The translations under genes were made by a program, and so were the position numbers. Positions 17,308-25,774 of a stretch of 64,000 nucleotides of DNA are shown one piece after another. Numbering within the stretch: position 1 is the stretch's first letter; the number at the start of each line of letters is the position of its first letter. The DNA comes from Lachnospiraceae bacterium (lineage in GTDB: Bacteria; Bacillota; Clostridia; Lachnospirales; Lachnospiraceae), in the NCBI GenBank assembly GCA_024693845.1, contig JAILKJ010000045.1, forward strand, positions 62,001 through 126,000. The letters are read 5' to 3'. Below the pieces are notes generated by a model that saw only the letters and a list, made by a program, of their open reading frames with translations, ran no database searches and was not told the DNA's origin.

Positions 17308-18411
17308 ATGACCGAAAGGGGTGTGGCTTTGCCGACAAAAAAAAGAATAAAAATCTGGGTTATGACCCACAGAAAATTTAATGAGCCGGCTGATCCGGCT
17401 TACGTACCGCTTCATGTCGGAAAAGCCATCGGGGAAGATCTTGGGTACATCGGAGATGATACCGGTGACCAGATATCGGCACAAAACATCTATTACGGAG
17501 AACTGACCGGCCAGTATTGGGCGGCTGAAAATGTGCATGATGCCGAATATATGGGGATCTGTCATTATCGGCGGTTCTTTTTGAATCGAAAGCATCAGAT
17601 CATGAGCGGTGATGAATATCTGGAGCTGTTAAAGGATTATGATATCCTGATACCGGAGGCGATCCGGCATCCGCAATCCTATTATGAAACCTTTGCCCAG
17701 GCGCACAATATTCAGGATCTTGACGCGACCGGACGGGCGTTGAAGGAACTTTATCCGGACGCTTTTCCCATATATCAGGGATTAGTGGAAGGGAATGAAG
17801 TGCATAGCTCCAATATGTTCGTTGCATCGTCGGAGCTGTTTAGAGAATACACAGAATGGTTATTTTCAATCTTTCGTTTAGCGGAAAAGGAAATAGACGT
17901 AAGCGGTTATGACGAGTATCACCGCAGAGTATACGGCTTTCTGTCGGAACAGCTTAACTATGTCTGGATAAAATGGAAAGGGCTGAAGTATTGCGAGATT
18001 CCCATCGGTATCACGCAAGAAAAGGCTGAAACGGTTGAGCTGAAAAAAAGACTGGCTGAGGAAGTAAGAAAAGGTGATCCGAATTGTGGCGGCAGAGCGC
18101 TTGGGATATTCAGGGAAGTGATGGGCAGAAGACCGGATGTGATGCTCGGTGCTTCAGATCTGTCAGGTGATCTGGCAGATATGTTTCGTGTGCTGTATGT
18201 TTTGGATAAAGAGCAGCAGGAAGAACCGGCAAAATGTATGCTGAGGATAACGAACGAGCTTGACCAATTGATCCTGCATTATCGTTTGGTGACAAGGATA
18301 ATCAGTTCAATGAATGGCGGAAATGCATCGACCGAAGAAATAGACTATTTGCGTGATGCTGATATTTCGAACGCGATGAAAAATCAGATTATGAATATGA
18401 TGGAGGTGTAA
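17308..18411 (+). CDS. DUF4422 family glycosyltransferase
   Basis: The roughly 365-residue protein matches DUF4422 (capsular polysaccharide glycosyltransferase family, GT-A-like). Diagnostic segments are IKIWVMTHRKFNEP at the start, ENVHDAEYMGICHYRRFFL near residue 75, and NEVHSSNMFVASSELFREY near 158, followed by FLSEQLNYVWIKWK. The last 110 residues form a charged helical extension outside the core. The start is uncertain: the ATG at 17308 has no ribosome binding site, whereas a TTG at 17329 is preceded by AAAGGGG with 7-nt spacing. It lies 8 bp after the aminotransferase gene and is probably in the same operon. Confidence 0.82.
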   Translation: MTERGVALPTKKRIKIWVMTHRKFNEPADPAYVPLHVGKAIGEDLGYIGDDTGDQISAQNIYYGELTGQYWAAENVHDAEYMGICHYRRFFLNRKHQIMSGDEYLELLKDYDILIPEAIRHPQSYYETFAQAHNIQDLDATGRALKELYPDAFPIYQGLVEGNEVHSSNMFVASSELFREYTEWLFSIFRLAEKEIDVSGYDEYHRRVYGFLSEQLNYVWIKWKGLKYCEIPIGITQEKAETVELKKRLAEEVRKGDPNCGGRALGIFREVMGRRPDVMLGASDLSGDLADMFRVLYVLDKEQQEEPAKCMLRITNELDQLILHYRLVTRIISSMNGGNASTEEIDYLRDADISNAMKNQIMNMMEV

Positions 18412-18433
18412 GAGGATGGTATAAGAAAGCGTT

Positions 18434-19339
18434 TTATTCATTCATAAAGCGGTCAATGATAGGGGCGAGTTTTTTGGCACCATTAGCATTCAGATGGTCT
18501 GAATTCAGATAGTCATCCCTGCAGAATAAATCATAGTCGTTAATATCAATAAAATGTATGGCTTGTTCGCAGTTATCTATGACGTCAAGTATTATATTGC
18601 GATAGTCTTTGTTTATATAGTTTAGGTATTCTGGAGAAAAAGGCATTATCATAACAAATATACGAATATTCATCAGATCCAATATTCTTGTGATTTTGTT
18701 GAAAAGTGAAACATTTTCGTGAAAGGTTTCTGTGTGCTTTATGTGTTTATTGTGGTGGAAAGCGAGAAATCGTGCGTCTTCGTCCCTTTCGCCGATGTTG
18801 AGCATATTCCAACCGCCGGCTTTTGTAATCTCAGGAACTGTCTCCTCGTATGACATCATCGAACCATAAAAATTCGGCTCATTATAAAAGAAGCGGTGAT
18901 AAAATGATATAAACGCAGGGTCTTTAACTGCAAGTTCGGCTTGACTTTTCATCTCATCAGTCACATCTATATGGTGCATATTTTTGAACAAGGGCCAATA
19001 TAGATCAAGGCATTTTCGCTTTGTCCCGGTTAAAGATAGATCATAAAAAAAGCTATAGTATCCCAATGTGAAAATGACATTTTGAATCTTGTGGGCATGA
19101 TCCTGATGGATCGCCCGCAGAACATGGTTGATGTCATAAAACAGATCTTGAGAGTGGATAGCAAAATTTATACTTCTACGTGATAAATACCTGCAATCAA
19201 TACCATTTACAGCATAGCTCATGCCGGTAATGATTGTGTCTGTACCACCGTAAAGGTTGTATAAGTGATGCATGCTTTCCAGATAGCAGTAATCGTAATG
19301 CTTTTTTAGTTGATCCTTGAATGTGTTGATTTGTGTCAT
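18434..19339 (-). CDS. SGNH/GDSL-like hydrolase-fold protein
   Basis: This 301-residue gene is the only minus-strand gene between 9 and 32 kb. It has weak SGNH hydrolase marks resembling the DltD/AlgX branch: a candidate nucleophile Ser41 in IITGMSYAVNG, an FTLGYYSFFYD segment near residue 90 in the block III position, and SDHLNANGAKKL near 281 in the block V position, where the catalytic His would be. No signal peptide or membrane segment is seen. The DNA is visibly AT-rich compared with the neighbouring hydrogenase and ribosomal genes. A sugar O-acyltransferase or esterase role is plausible within this glycan island but unproven. Confidence 0.7.
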   Translation of the reverse strand: MTQINTFKDQLKKHYDYCYLESMHHLYNLYGGTDTIITGMSYAVNGIDCRYLSRRSINFAIHSQDLFYDINHVLRAIHQDHAHKIQNVIFTLGYYSFFYDLSLTGTKRKCLDLYWPLFKNMHHIDVTDEMKSQAELAVKDPAFISFYHRFFYNEPNFYGSMMSYEETVPEITKAGGWNMLNIGERDEDARFLAFHHNKHIKHTETFHENVSLFNKITRILDLMNIRIFVMIMPFSPEYLNYINKDYRNIILDVIDNCEQAIHFIDINDYDLFCRDDYLNSDHLNANGAKKLAPIIDRFMNE

Positions 19340-19569
19340 AACTATCCTTTTTTATCGTAGGATATATGAATATATTTGTTGACTTCGGTGAATATAATCA
19401 TATGAATTGTCGAGTTTTTCTAAGAGCATTATATCACTGCATTAAGGAGACCGAAAGATATTAGCACGGTTCTTTTTGATGTGATGTCTTAAGAAATATA
19501 AAACTGCTATACTAAGAATGATATTTTATATAGAGCATGGTAGTAGGAATTGAAGGGAAAGAAAGCATT

Positions 19570-20751
19570 ATGCGTAGAGTGATCGTGTTCAGCAAAAGAA
19601 AGGAAATCTGTTATGATTCAATGAATTCCTTTCTTGATCGGATTTCACGAATTATGATTGGAAATGGAATTGAAGTAGTAACCTTTGATGCTGAAAATGT
19701 TGATGGATCAGAGATATTTATGTGTATCAAGAATTCGGGAGAGGTGGACTTGGCGTTTTCGCTAAATGCAGGTTGCGAACTTCAAATTAGATATAATGGT
19801 AGAAATATTTGGGATATGACGGGAATTCCATTTTATAATCTGATATTGGATTCGCCTGTTGAAAAAAATATTACAATGGCTATACAATTACATGATTATC
19901 ATGTAATCTGTTTAGACAGGAATCATGTGAGATTTCTGGAGAAGTATCGCCCTAATATTCATGCGCATTTTCTTCCGCTGGCAGGTACTGCAGATATAAA
20001 AAGAGCAGACTCCTATGAGGCTTTTAAGAATAGGAAATATGATCTTATGTTTGCGGGAACAGGATATGATATGAAAAAACTTGAAGACGAGATCATGCAG
20101 TTCCCTACTCAAATCAGAAAACTTGTGATTTCACACATAGATTATATGCTTTCGCATCGAGGTGATACGGTTGAACAGGGATTAAGGGTTGTTCTTCGTG
20201 ATATGGGAGTCAGTGATTCTGACCATGATATTTTTTTAAAATGTTTGCAGGTAACTGCTGTTACAACTATTTTTTTACGAGGTCTCTATCGCGAGGAAGT
20301 CATTAAATCCTTGCTTAAATCGGGTATACACTTTCACATTTTCGGTAATGGATGGGATGGTTTGCTGAGGCGGTATCCGGGATGTAATGTAGCTATTCAT
20401 GGACCGGTGCAGTTTGTGCAATCTATCGAGTTGTTCCGGGAAACAAAACTGAGTCTAAATGTGATGCCTTTATTTAAAGATGGTATGCACGATAGAATTC
20501 CCACATCTATGCTTAATGGTGCGGCTGTGCTTACGGATCATAGTGCATATTTGGACGAGAACCTGAAGGATTATTTGAATTTCTATGATATAGAAACACC
20601 GGAATGTGTCGGAGAAATTGCAATGGTATTATTGGATGATTTGGAAGGGATTTATGATCGGGTAGAAAAAGCATGGATTTACGCTTGGGATCATATGAGT
20701 TGGGAGTGTTATGCAGCAAAGTTAATGAAAATCATGAAGATTGAGCAATAA
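19570..20751 (+). CDS. CgeB-like glycosyltransferase
   Basis: This 393-residue protein is divergently transcribed from the SGNH gene. Its C-terminal half has the CgeB/Glyco_trans_1_2 signature: FHIFGNGWDGLLRRYPG near residue 257, ETKLSLNVMPLFKDGMHDRI near 295, and GAAVLTDHSAYLDENL. The last two blocks match those of the gene at 25775 (SKVALNVLPSFHEGAHDRI), so these two form a subgroup distinct from 9198 and 21960. The N-terminal half is a divergent Rossmann-like region. An ATG at 19537 is in frame but lacks a ribosome binding site; neither start is well supported. The DNA is AT-rich. Function in surface or flagellin glycan synthesis is inferred from context. Confidence 0.78.
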   Translation: MRRVIVFSKRKEICYDSMNSFLDRISRIMIGNGIEVVTFDAENVDGSEIFMCIKNSGEVDLAFSLNAGCELQIRYNGRNIWDMTGIPFYNLILDSPVEKNITMAIQLHDYHVICLDRNHVRFLEKYRPNIHAHFLPLAGTADIKRADSYEAFKNRKYDLMFAGTGYDMKKLEDEIMQFPTQIRKLVISHIDYMLSHRGDTVEQGLRVVLRDMGVSDSDHDIFLKCLQVTAVTTIFLRGLYREEVIKSLLKSGIHFHIFGNGWDGLLRRYPGCNVAIHGPVQFVQSIELFRETKLSLNVMPLFKDGMHDRIPTSMLNGAAVLTDHSAYLDENLKDYLNFYDIETPECVGEIAMVLLDDLEGIYDRVEKAWIYAWDHMSWECYAAKLMKIMKIEQ

Positions 20752-20938
20752 CATGCTCGGAGAACGAAAAAGGAAACGGAAAAGATATTTTTTTAAAGCA
20801 TCAATCTGCGTAATATCCTAAAAAAAAAGAGACAAGCATTTCCTGATATGATAAGATACTCCTGTAAGCAGATTTTCATATAATTCTGACACCTGTGTAT
20901 GCGGGTGTTCTATATCTATTCTGATCTTTTCTGAAATT

Positions 20939-21026
20939 CCTGCTTATATTCCAATCCAAATGAGCAGGAGTTGATACGTTTGATAGTCTGTTTCATCAGA
21001 CTCCTGCCATATAAATTTGAAAGGAG
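20939..21026 (+). promoter_or_regulatory. Leader with mutually exclusive hairpins before the Rpn-type gene
   Basis: Three complementary segments compete. CCTGCT (20939-20944) can pair with AGCAGG (20963-20968). GCAGGAGT (20964-20971) can pair with ACTCCTGC (21000-21007). AGTCTG/CAGACT (20985-20990 with 20997-21002) forms a hairpin that uses part of the last segment. CTCC at 21001-21004 is also complementary to the GGAG of the Shine-Dalgarno (21023-21026). The layout could switch ribosome access. Confidence 0.4.
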
Positions 21027-21030
21027 AAAA

Positions 21031-21927
21031 ATGATGAACAGACCAAAAGCAATTAAGAACTACGAAGAACTATGTTTCAGTGACGATTTTATGTTTGGAA
21101 AGGTGATGGAGGATCCGAAGCTTTGCAGAGAAGTGATTGAATGCCTTCTTCAAAGATCTGTAGGTGAGCTGAACGAAATTCAGACGCAGCGAGAGTTTAA
21201 GTATACATCGGACGGGAAGCCTATGTGGGTTGATGTATATACAGAGGATTCCGTCGGAAATGTATATGACGCCGAAATGCAAAACCTTAACCATAAGACT
21301 GTGGAGTATCATCAGTTGCCAAAACGAAGCAGATATTATCAGGGCGCAATAGATATTGGCTATATGAATAAAGGCAATACGTATAAAACTCTGCCGGACA
21401 GCAGCATTCTGTTTATTTGTACATTTGATCCTTTTAAGCAGAGGTTCAGTAAATACAGGTTTCGGGAAAGATGTGACGAAAACTCGGATTTATTCCTGTC
21501 AGACGGAACGGAAAAAATATTCTATAACTGTAGCTACGAAGGGGATGATATTCCTGAAGAGCTGAAGAGATTATATGAATATGTCAGAAATGGAAATGTT
21601 GTTGGGCAGCTGGCAGAACATATAGAGGCAGCAGTTAGAAAAGGCAGAAAAAACGAGCTATGGAGGACGCAATATATGAAAGAACGGGTTTTGCTGATGG
21701 ACGCTAAAGAAGAAGGCAGAGAAGAAGGCAGGGAAGAAGGCAGAGAGATGCTGCTTATTGACATGGTTTGCAAGAAGCTTCGTAAAGGCAAGAGCCCTGC
21801 ACAAATTGCCGAGGAGTTGGAAGAAGATGAGATCCGGATTACCGCTATCTGCAATGTGGCAGCGGAGTATGCACCGGACTATGATGTGGAAAAGGTGTGC
21901 GAAGAGATATTGCAGCTTGATTCATAA
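21031..21927 (+). CDS. Rpn family recombination-promoting nuclease (PD-(D/E)XK)
   Basis: The roughly 298-residue product belongs to the Rpn/YhgA (PDDEXK_2, formerly putative transposase) family, whose members are DNA endonucleases promoting recombination. Family marks are KNYEELCFSDDFMFGKVM at the N terminus, a possible catalytic core in MWVDVYTEDSVGNVYDAEMQ near residue 67, and RSRYYQGAIDIGY with the YKTLPDSSILFICTFDPF block. Near residue 230 an EEGR unit is repeated three times; such EEG repeats are common just before the C-terminal helix in this family. AAAGGAG precedes two adjacent ATG codons (21031 and 21034). No terminal inverted repeats are visible, so I do not call it an insertion sequence. 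Confidence 0.85.
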   Translation: MMNRPKAIKNYEELCFSDDFMFGKVMEDPKLCREVIECLLQRSVGELNEIQTQREFKYTSDGKPMWVDVYTEDSVGNVYDAEMQNLNHKTVEYHQLPKRSRYYQGAIDIGYMNKGNTYKTLPDSSILFICTFDPFKQRFSKYRFRERCDENSDLFLSDGTEKIFYNCSYEGDDIPEELKRLYEYVRNGNVVGQLAEHIEAAVRKGRKNELWRTQYMKERVLLMDAKEEGREEGREEGREMLLIDMVCKKLRKGKSPAQIAEELEEDEIRITAICNVAAEYAPDYDVEKVCEEILQLDS

Positions 21928-21959
21928 ACAGAAGTTTTGGCCTGGGAAGTTACGGGGAA

Positions 21960-23138
21960 ATGAAAGAAACAGATAAGATACTTTTTTTGGAATGGAAAAG
22001 CTTCGGCAATGAGCATATCATACCTATCTTTGAAAGGATGGGGTATGAGGTGGTCAGTGTGCCTTTCCTGCTGCATGATGAGGATGCCAGGATGAGTGAG
22101 AAGCTGGCGGCTGAGATCGCGAAGAAGATCCTGGAGGAAAAGCCGGTTTTCGTTTTTTCCTTCAATTACTATCCCACGGTCGCGATAGCCTGTAAGGCCT
22201 GCCGTGTGAAATATGTATCCTGGATCTATGACAGTCCGTTTGTCATGGCTTACTCTCAGACGGCGTTGTTTGAGACCAACAGGATCTTTCATTTTGACAG
22301 TACGGAGGCAAACAAGCTGCGCTCTCTCGGCGTGAAGAATGTATGGTATCTGCCGATGGGTGCAGCGGTGGAGCATTATGATAAAGTGGTGCCGACGCAG
22401 GCGGATCACAAAGCATACGACAGTGAGATCACTTTTATCGGAGCGACCTATTCCGAGAAGAAGAATCACATGTTCCGGCATCTGGAGAATCTGGATGATA
22501 ACACGCGCGGGTATGTGGATGCCCTGATGCAGGCCCAGCTTCATGTCTATGGGATGGACGTGATCGAGCCAGCGCTGACGGAGCAGGTAATGGAAAACAT
22601 CCGGAAGGTTTGCCCTGTATATGCCCAGGGCGATGGGATGGAAACCGCGGAGTGGGTGGTAGCTAACTATTTCCTTGCAAGAAAAGTGACTGCCATGGAG
22701 CGGCAGGAGTTGCTCGGGAGGCTTTCACAGAAACATCAGGTGAGGCTGTTTACACCCGAGAGGACACCGGAGCTTTCGAAGGTGCTTAACATGGGAAGCA
22801 TCGATTATTACGACAGGGCGCCTTTTGCCATGAAGTGCGCTAAGATCAACCTGAACATTTCGCTACGCAGCATCCACACGGGCATGCCGCTTAGGGCGCT
22901 GGATATTCTCGGCTGCGGGGGATTTTTGCTGACGAACTTTCAGTCCGATTTCCTGGAATACTTTGAACCCGGAAGGGATTTCGTGTATTATGAAAGCATG
23001 GAGCATGCGGCGGAGCTTGCCGATTATTATCTGGCCCATGAGGACGAGCGTCTTGAGATCGCGGCCAACGGCTATCGTAAGGTAAAAGAGCAGCTCAGCT
23101 ATCAGGCGCAGGTAGAGAAGATGTTGGAGGTTATTTAA
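21960..23138 (+). CDS. CgeB/DUF3880-like glycosyltransferase
   Basis: This 392-residue GT-B protein shares domain plan and motifs with the gene at 9198. The N-terminal DUF3880 part contains VFSFNYYPTVAIACKACRV near residue 64 and KYVSWIYDSPFV near 84. The C-terminal part contains ITFIGATYSEKKN near 161, AKINLNISLRSIHTGMPLRA near 292, LDILGCGGFLLTNFQSDF, and a final EQLSYQAQVEKML. CgeB-type enzymes glycosylate surface proteins such as spore coats or, in Clostridia, probably flagellin. Base composition is closer to the core genes than that of the 19570 gene. It is followed by a hairpin and the 23231 gene. Confidence 0.83.
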   Translation: MKETDKILFLEWKSFGNEHIIPIFERMGYEVVSVPFLLHDEDARMSEKLAAEIAKKILEEKPVFVFSFNYYPTVAIACKACRVKYVSWIYDSPFVMAYSQTALFETNRIFHFDSTEANKLRSLGVKNVWYLPMGAAVEHYDKVVPTQADHKAYDSEITFIGATYSEKKNHMFRHLENLDDNTRGYVDALMQAQLHVYGMDVIEPALTEQVMENIRKVCPVYAQGDGMETAEWVVANYFLARKVTAMERQELLGRLSQKHQVRLFTPERTPELSKVLNMGSIDYYDRAPFAMKCAKINLNISLRSIHTGMPLRALDILGCGGFLLTNFQSDFLEYFEPGRDFVYYESMEHAAELADYYLAHEDERLEIAANGYRKVKEQLSYQAQVEKMLEVI

Positions 23139-23141
23139 AAC

Positions 23142-23168
23142 AACGCCGCCCATCAAATGGGGGGCGTT
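23142..23168 (+). terminator. Possible weak terminator hairpin
   Basis: AACGCC-G-CCCAT (23142-23153) pairs with ATGGG-G-GGCGTT (23157-23168), with one internal mismatch and a three-base loop. Only a short T-containing tail follows, so termination is uncertain. Confidence 0.45.
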
Positions 23169-23230
23169 CAACTTTGAAAATTATCTGATCCTGCACAGGC
23201 GGATTTGAACTTGAAACGAGGAGAAAGCGG

Positions 23231-24778
23231 ATGACCTATCAGGATGTGGTACATGCGGCAAGACAATATGTGGAAGGAACCGGATCTGTTGAAAAAACAG
23301 ATGAGGTGTTCCGTTCCTACATGGAAAACCCGGAGAGTTATCTGAAAGAGCGGGCAGATTTGTTGGAAAAGGAACTGATGGAGCTATATGAAAAAGGTGA
23401 GCAGAGGGATTATTATTTTCTTTCTGCCATGGTTCAGATGGTAAGAAGTCCGCGTATCCATGAAAGACTGTATAGGATGCTTCTTTCAGACGAAAGTCTG
23501 TCCAAGGAAACACTATATTTTGTTTACTGTCAGATGGGACGATGGGAGTTTGTGACCCGGGAGCTGCAACTACATGAGTTTTTTGAGCTCAAGGATGATT
23601 TGTATGAGGTTATCTATCAGAAATTTAAAAATGAATTGACAAAAACCTATGACTGGATTCCGGCAAAAGAGCGGGATGAAAAACTGGTTTTTGTTCTCTC
23701 GTCGCAGGTTTTGAATTTAAATCACGGGCCGACAAAAATGCTTTTTGACAGGGCTTATGTCTTGCGGAAAAGTCTAGGAAAAGAAGTAATGATTTTTAAT
23801 ACGGCAGAACTGTTATCCCCGATTGGCGAAATTTCCTGGTTTAAGGCAACGCTGGGAAATTACTATGATGAGTTTTCGAAAGGAAAGGTCGTAGAATTTC
23901 AGGATACGAAATTTCCGTTCTTCCAGTTCCCGCAGATCACTCCGTCAATTGAAATGGCGGAAATACTCCTAGAGACGATTTGGAAAATGAAACCCTGGTG
24001 CGTTGTCACGATCGGTGGAAACAGTATTCTCAGCGATCTTTGTGCACTAGAAATACCTGTGTTGACCCTGCCCACTGTATATTCCGGAAGGGCTATTTGC
24101 AGAAGCCAGTTCCAGATGATTGGTGGAAGCGAAAAAGAACATGACAACGAGTGGTTGGGAAAGCATCATTTGACAAATGATCATTTTGTAAAGGAAGTGT
24201 TTACTTTTACGTTTAAACCTCAGAGCAATACCTATACCAGAAAAGAATTGGGCCTGCCGGAGGATGGTATGATCACAATCGCCTGCAGCGGCCGGTTGAA
24301 TGAAGAAGCCGATGAGCAGTTCATGCGTTTTGTGAAAAAGCTGGCCGAGAATGGGATCTATACTGCATTTGCAGGAGGGTTTTCCAAGCTCGCCCACTAT
24401 GCGGATACGGATCCGCTAATGAAGGAGTATTGTATCGATCTGGGCTATCAGACCGATATGATGGGTGTCTATGAGTGCTGCGATGTGTATCTGAATCCTT
24501 ATCGTTCCGGCGGAGGCTGCTCAGCTGCAGAGGCTCTTTCAAAGGGCCTGCCGGCGCTGTCCATGAACTATGGAGATGCAGGGGTCAGTGTGGGAGATGA
24601 TTTCCACTTCGCAGATTATGAAGCTATGGTGAAAGAAGCGGTTAGGTTGAAGGAAGATCCTGCGTACTACCATATGAAGAGTGAACAGGCAAAAGTAAGA
24701 GCGGCTTTGCTGACGGATAGTGCCAGAGCCTTTTCCAGTATTATGCATGCGATTGAGAAACGTGCAGCATTTCAGTAG
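23231..24778 (+). CDS. GT-B fold glycosyltransferase, possibly HMW1C/GT41-like
   Basis: The 515-residue protein has a helical N-terminal region (residues 1-145, TPR-like in character) followed by a GT-B pair of domains. The N-terminal Rossmann part includes DEKLVFVLSSQVLNLNHGPT near 155 and PWCVVTIGGNSILSDLCALE near 257. The C-terminal nucleotide-sugar part includes DGMITIACSGRLNEEADEQF near 345 and a typical donor-binding loop YLNPYRSGGGCSAAEALSKG near 420. A helical N-terminus plus GT-B resembles cytoplasmic protein glycosyltransferases such as HMW1C, though I cannot confirm that from motifs alone. GAGGAGAAAG precedes the ATG. An adhesin or flagellin acceptor is plausible. Confidence 0.75.
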   Translation: MTYQDVVHAARQYVEGTGSVEKTDEVFRSYMENPESYLKERADLLEKELMELYEKGEQRDYYFLSAMVQMVRSPRIHERLYRMLLSDESLSKETLYFVYCQMGRWEFVTRELQLHEFFELKDDLYEVIYQKFKNELTKTYDWIPAKERDEKLVFVLSSQVLNLNHGPTKMLFDRAYVLRKSLGKEVMIFNTAELLSPIGEISWFKATLGNYYDEFSKGKVVEFQDTKFPFFQFPQITPSIEMAEILLETIWKMKPWCVVTIGGNSILSDLCALEIPVLTLPTVYSGRAICRSQFQMIGGSEKEHDNEWLGKHHLTNDHFVKEVFTFTFKPQSNTYTRKELGLPEDGMITIACSGRLNEEADEQFMRFVKKLAENGIYTAFAGGFSKLAHYADTDPLMKEYCIDLGYQTDMMGVYECCDVYLNPYRSGGGCSAAEALSKGLPALSMNYGDAGVSVGDDFHFADYEAMVKEAVRLKEDPAYYHMKSEQAKVRAALLTDSARAFSSIMHAIEKRAAFQ

Positions 24779-24844
24779 AAAATGGGTGGTTACTGAACAG
24801 ACTCTATCTGAATCGAAAGGAATACCTGACATGTTATAGCGGAT

Positions 24845-24870
24845 AAAAGGCAGTCATCGTACAGCCTTTT
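24845..24870 (+). terminator. Possible terminator hairpin before the IspD/TarI-like gene
   Basis: AAAAGGC (24845-24851) pairs with GCCTTTT (24864-24870) around a 12-nt loop. The T residues are within the arm, so strength is uncertain. Confidence 0.4.
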
Positions 24871-24994
24871 GGGGTTTAGTGTAGGGAGACAAGCCTGTCA
24901 AGATATGATACAATCAGAACAAAGCGATCTTTGATCAGATAGAGAAATATATATTCGACGGACTAATACGGTTATATCGGAGGAAGAGCCATAC

Positions 24995-25711
24995 ATGAAC
25001 ATAGCAGTGATCTTTGCCGGGGGATCCGGCAGAAGGATGAATACGAAGGATAAGCCGAAGCAGTTTCTGATGGTTCACGGCAAGCCGATCATCGTGCATA
25101 CCATCGAGAAATTCCAGTATCATAAAAATATCGACGGCATTATCGTGGTGTGCATCGAGGGCTGGATCGAATACATGGAGGAGATGAAGTACCGCTACCG
25201 TCTGGACAAGATCGGGAAGATCGTTCCCGGCGGCGATTCGGGGCAGATGTCAATCTACAACGGACTGGCGGCAGCGGCCGAGGTATACGGTGAGGACGAC
25301 AACATTGTTCTGATCCATGACGGTGTAAGACCACTGATCGGAAATGATCTCATCGATGAGAATATTGAATCTGTTCGCAAGTTCGGTTCCGCCATCACCG
25401 TGAACCTTGCCAAGGAGACCGTGATCCTGGTGGACGATGAGGGAAAAGTGACGGATGTACCGAGCAGAGCCCATTCGCGGACCGCGCAGGCGCCGCAGAG
25501 CTTCTGGCTTAAGGACATTCTGAAGGTGCAGAACGAGGCCATCGCAAAAGGCATCACCGACGCAATCGACAGCTGCACGCTGATGCGGATGTTTGATAAA
25601 AATGTCTCTGTAGTGGTCGGCCCCAACTATAATATCAAGATCACGACACCGGAGGATTTCTATGTTTTCCGGGCGCTGTATGATGCGCTGGAAAACGAGC
25701 AGCTGATGTAG
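24995..25711 (+). CDS. IspD/TarI-like cytidylyltransferase
   Basis: This 238-residue enzyme belongs to the IspD/TarI nucleotidyltransferase family, which activates a phosphorylated alcohol with CTP. Motifs are AVIFAGGSGRRMNTKDKPKQ at the N terminus (nucleotide binding), HDGVRPLIGNDLID near residue 108, and RAHSRTAQAPQSFW near 157. The C-terminal ITTPEDFYVFRALYD contains the EDF element. IspD would make CDP-methylerythritol for isoprenoids; TarI would make CDP-ribitol for teichoic acid-like or glycan decoration. The location inside a surface-glycan island and the start FAGGSGRRM favour a TarI-like role, but the choice cannot be settled from sequence inspection. It precedes a CgeB-like gene by 63 bp. 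Confidence 0.83.
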   Translation: MNIAVIFAGGSGRRMNTKDKPKQFLMVHGKPIIVHTIEKFQYHKNIDGIIVVCIEGWIEYMEEMKYRYRLDKIGKIVPGGDSGQMSIYNGLAAAAEVYGEDDNIVLIHDGVRPLIGNDLIDENIESVRKFGSAITVNLAKETVILVDDEGKVTDVPSRAHSRTAQAPQSFWLKDILKVQNEAIAKGITDAIDSCTLMRMFDKNVSVVVGPNYNIKITTPEDFYVFRALYDALENEQLM

Positions 25712-25774
25712 CGGCGGGAATGCTGACGGGGACGGTCGTGATTTGCAGGACGAGAGTACGGAAGGGACCGTAGC

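Noticed and set aside
21031-21927. Insertion sequence transposase
   Set aside because: The family was once called transposase, but no terminal inverted repeats or target duplications are visible around it; it is an Rpn-type nuclease.
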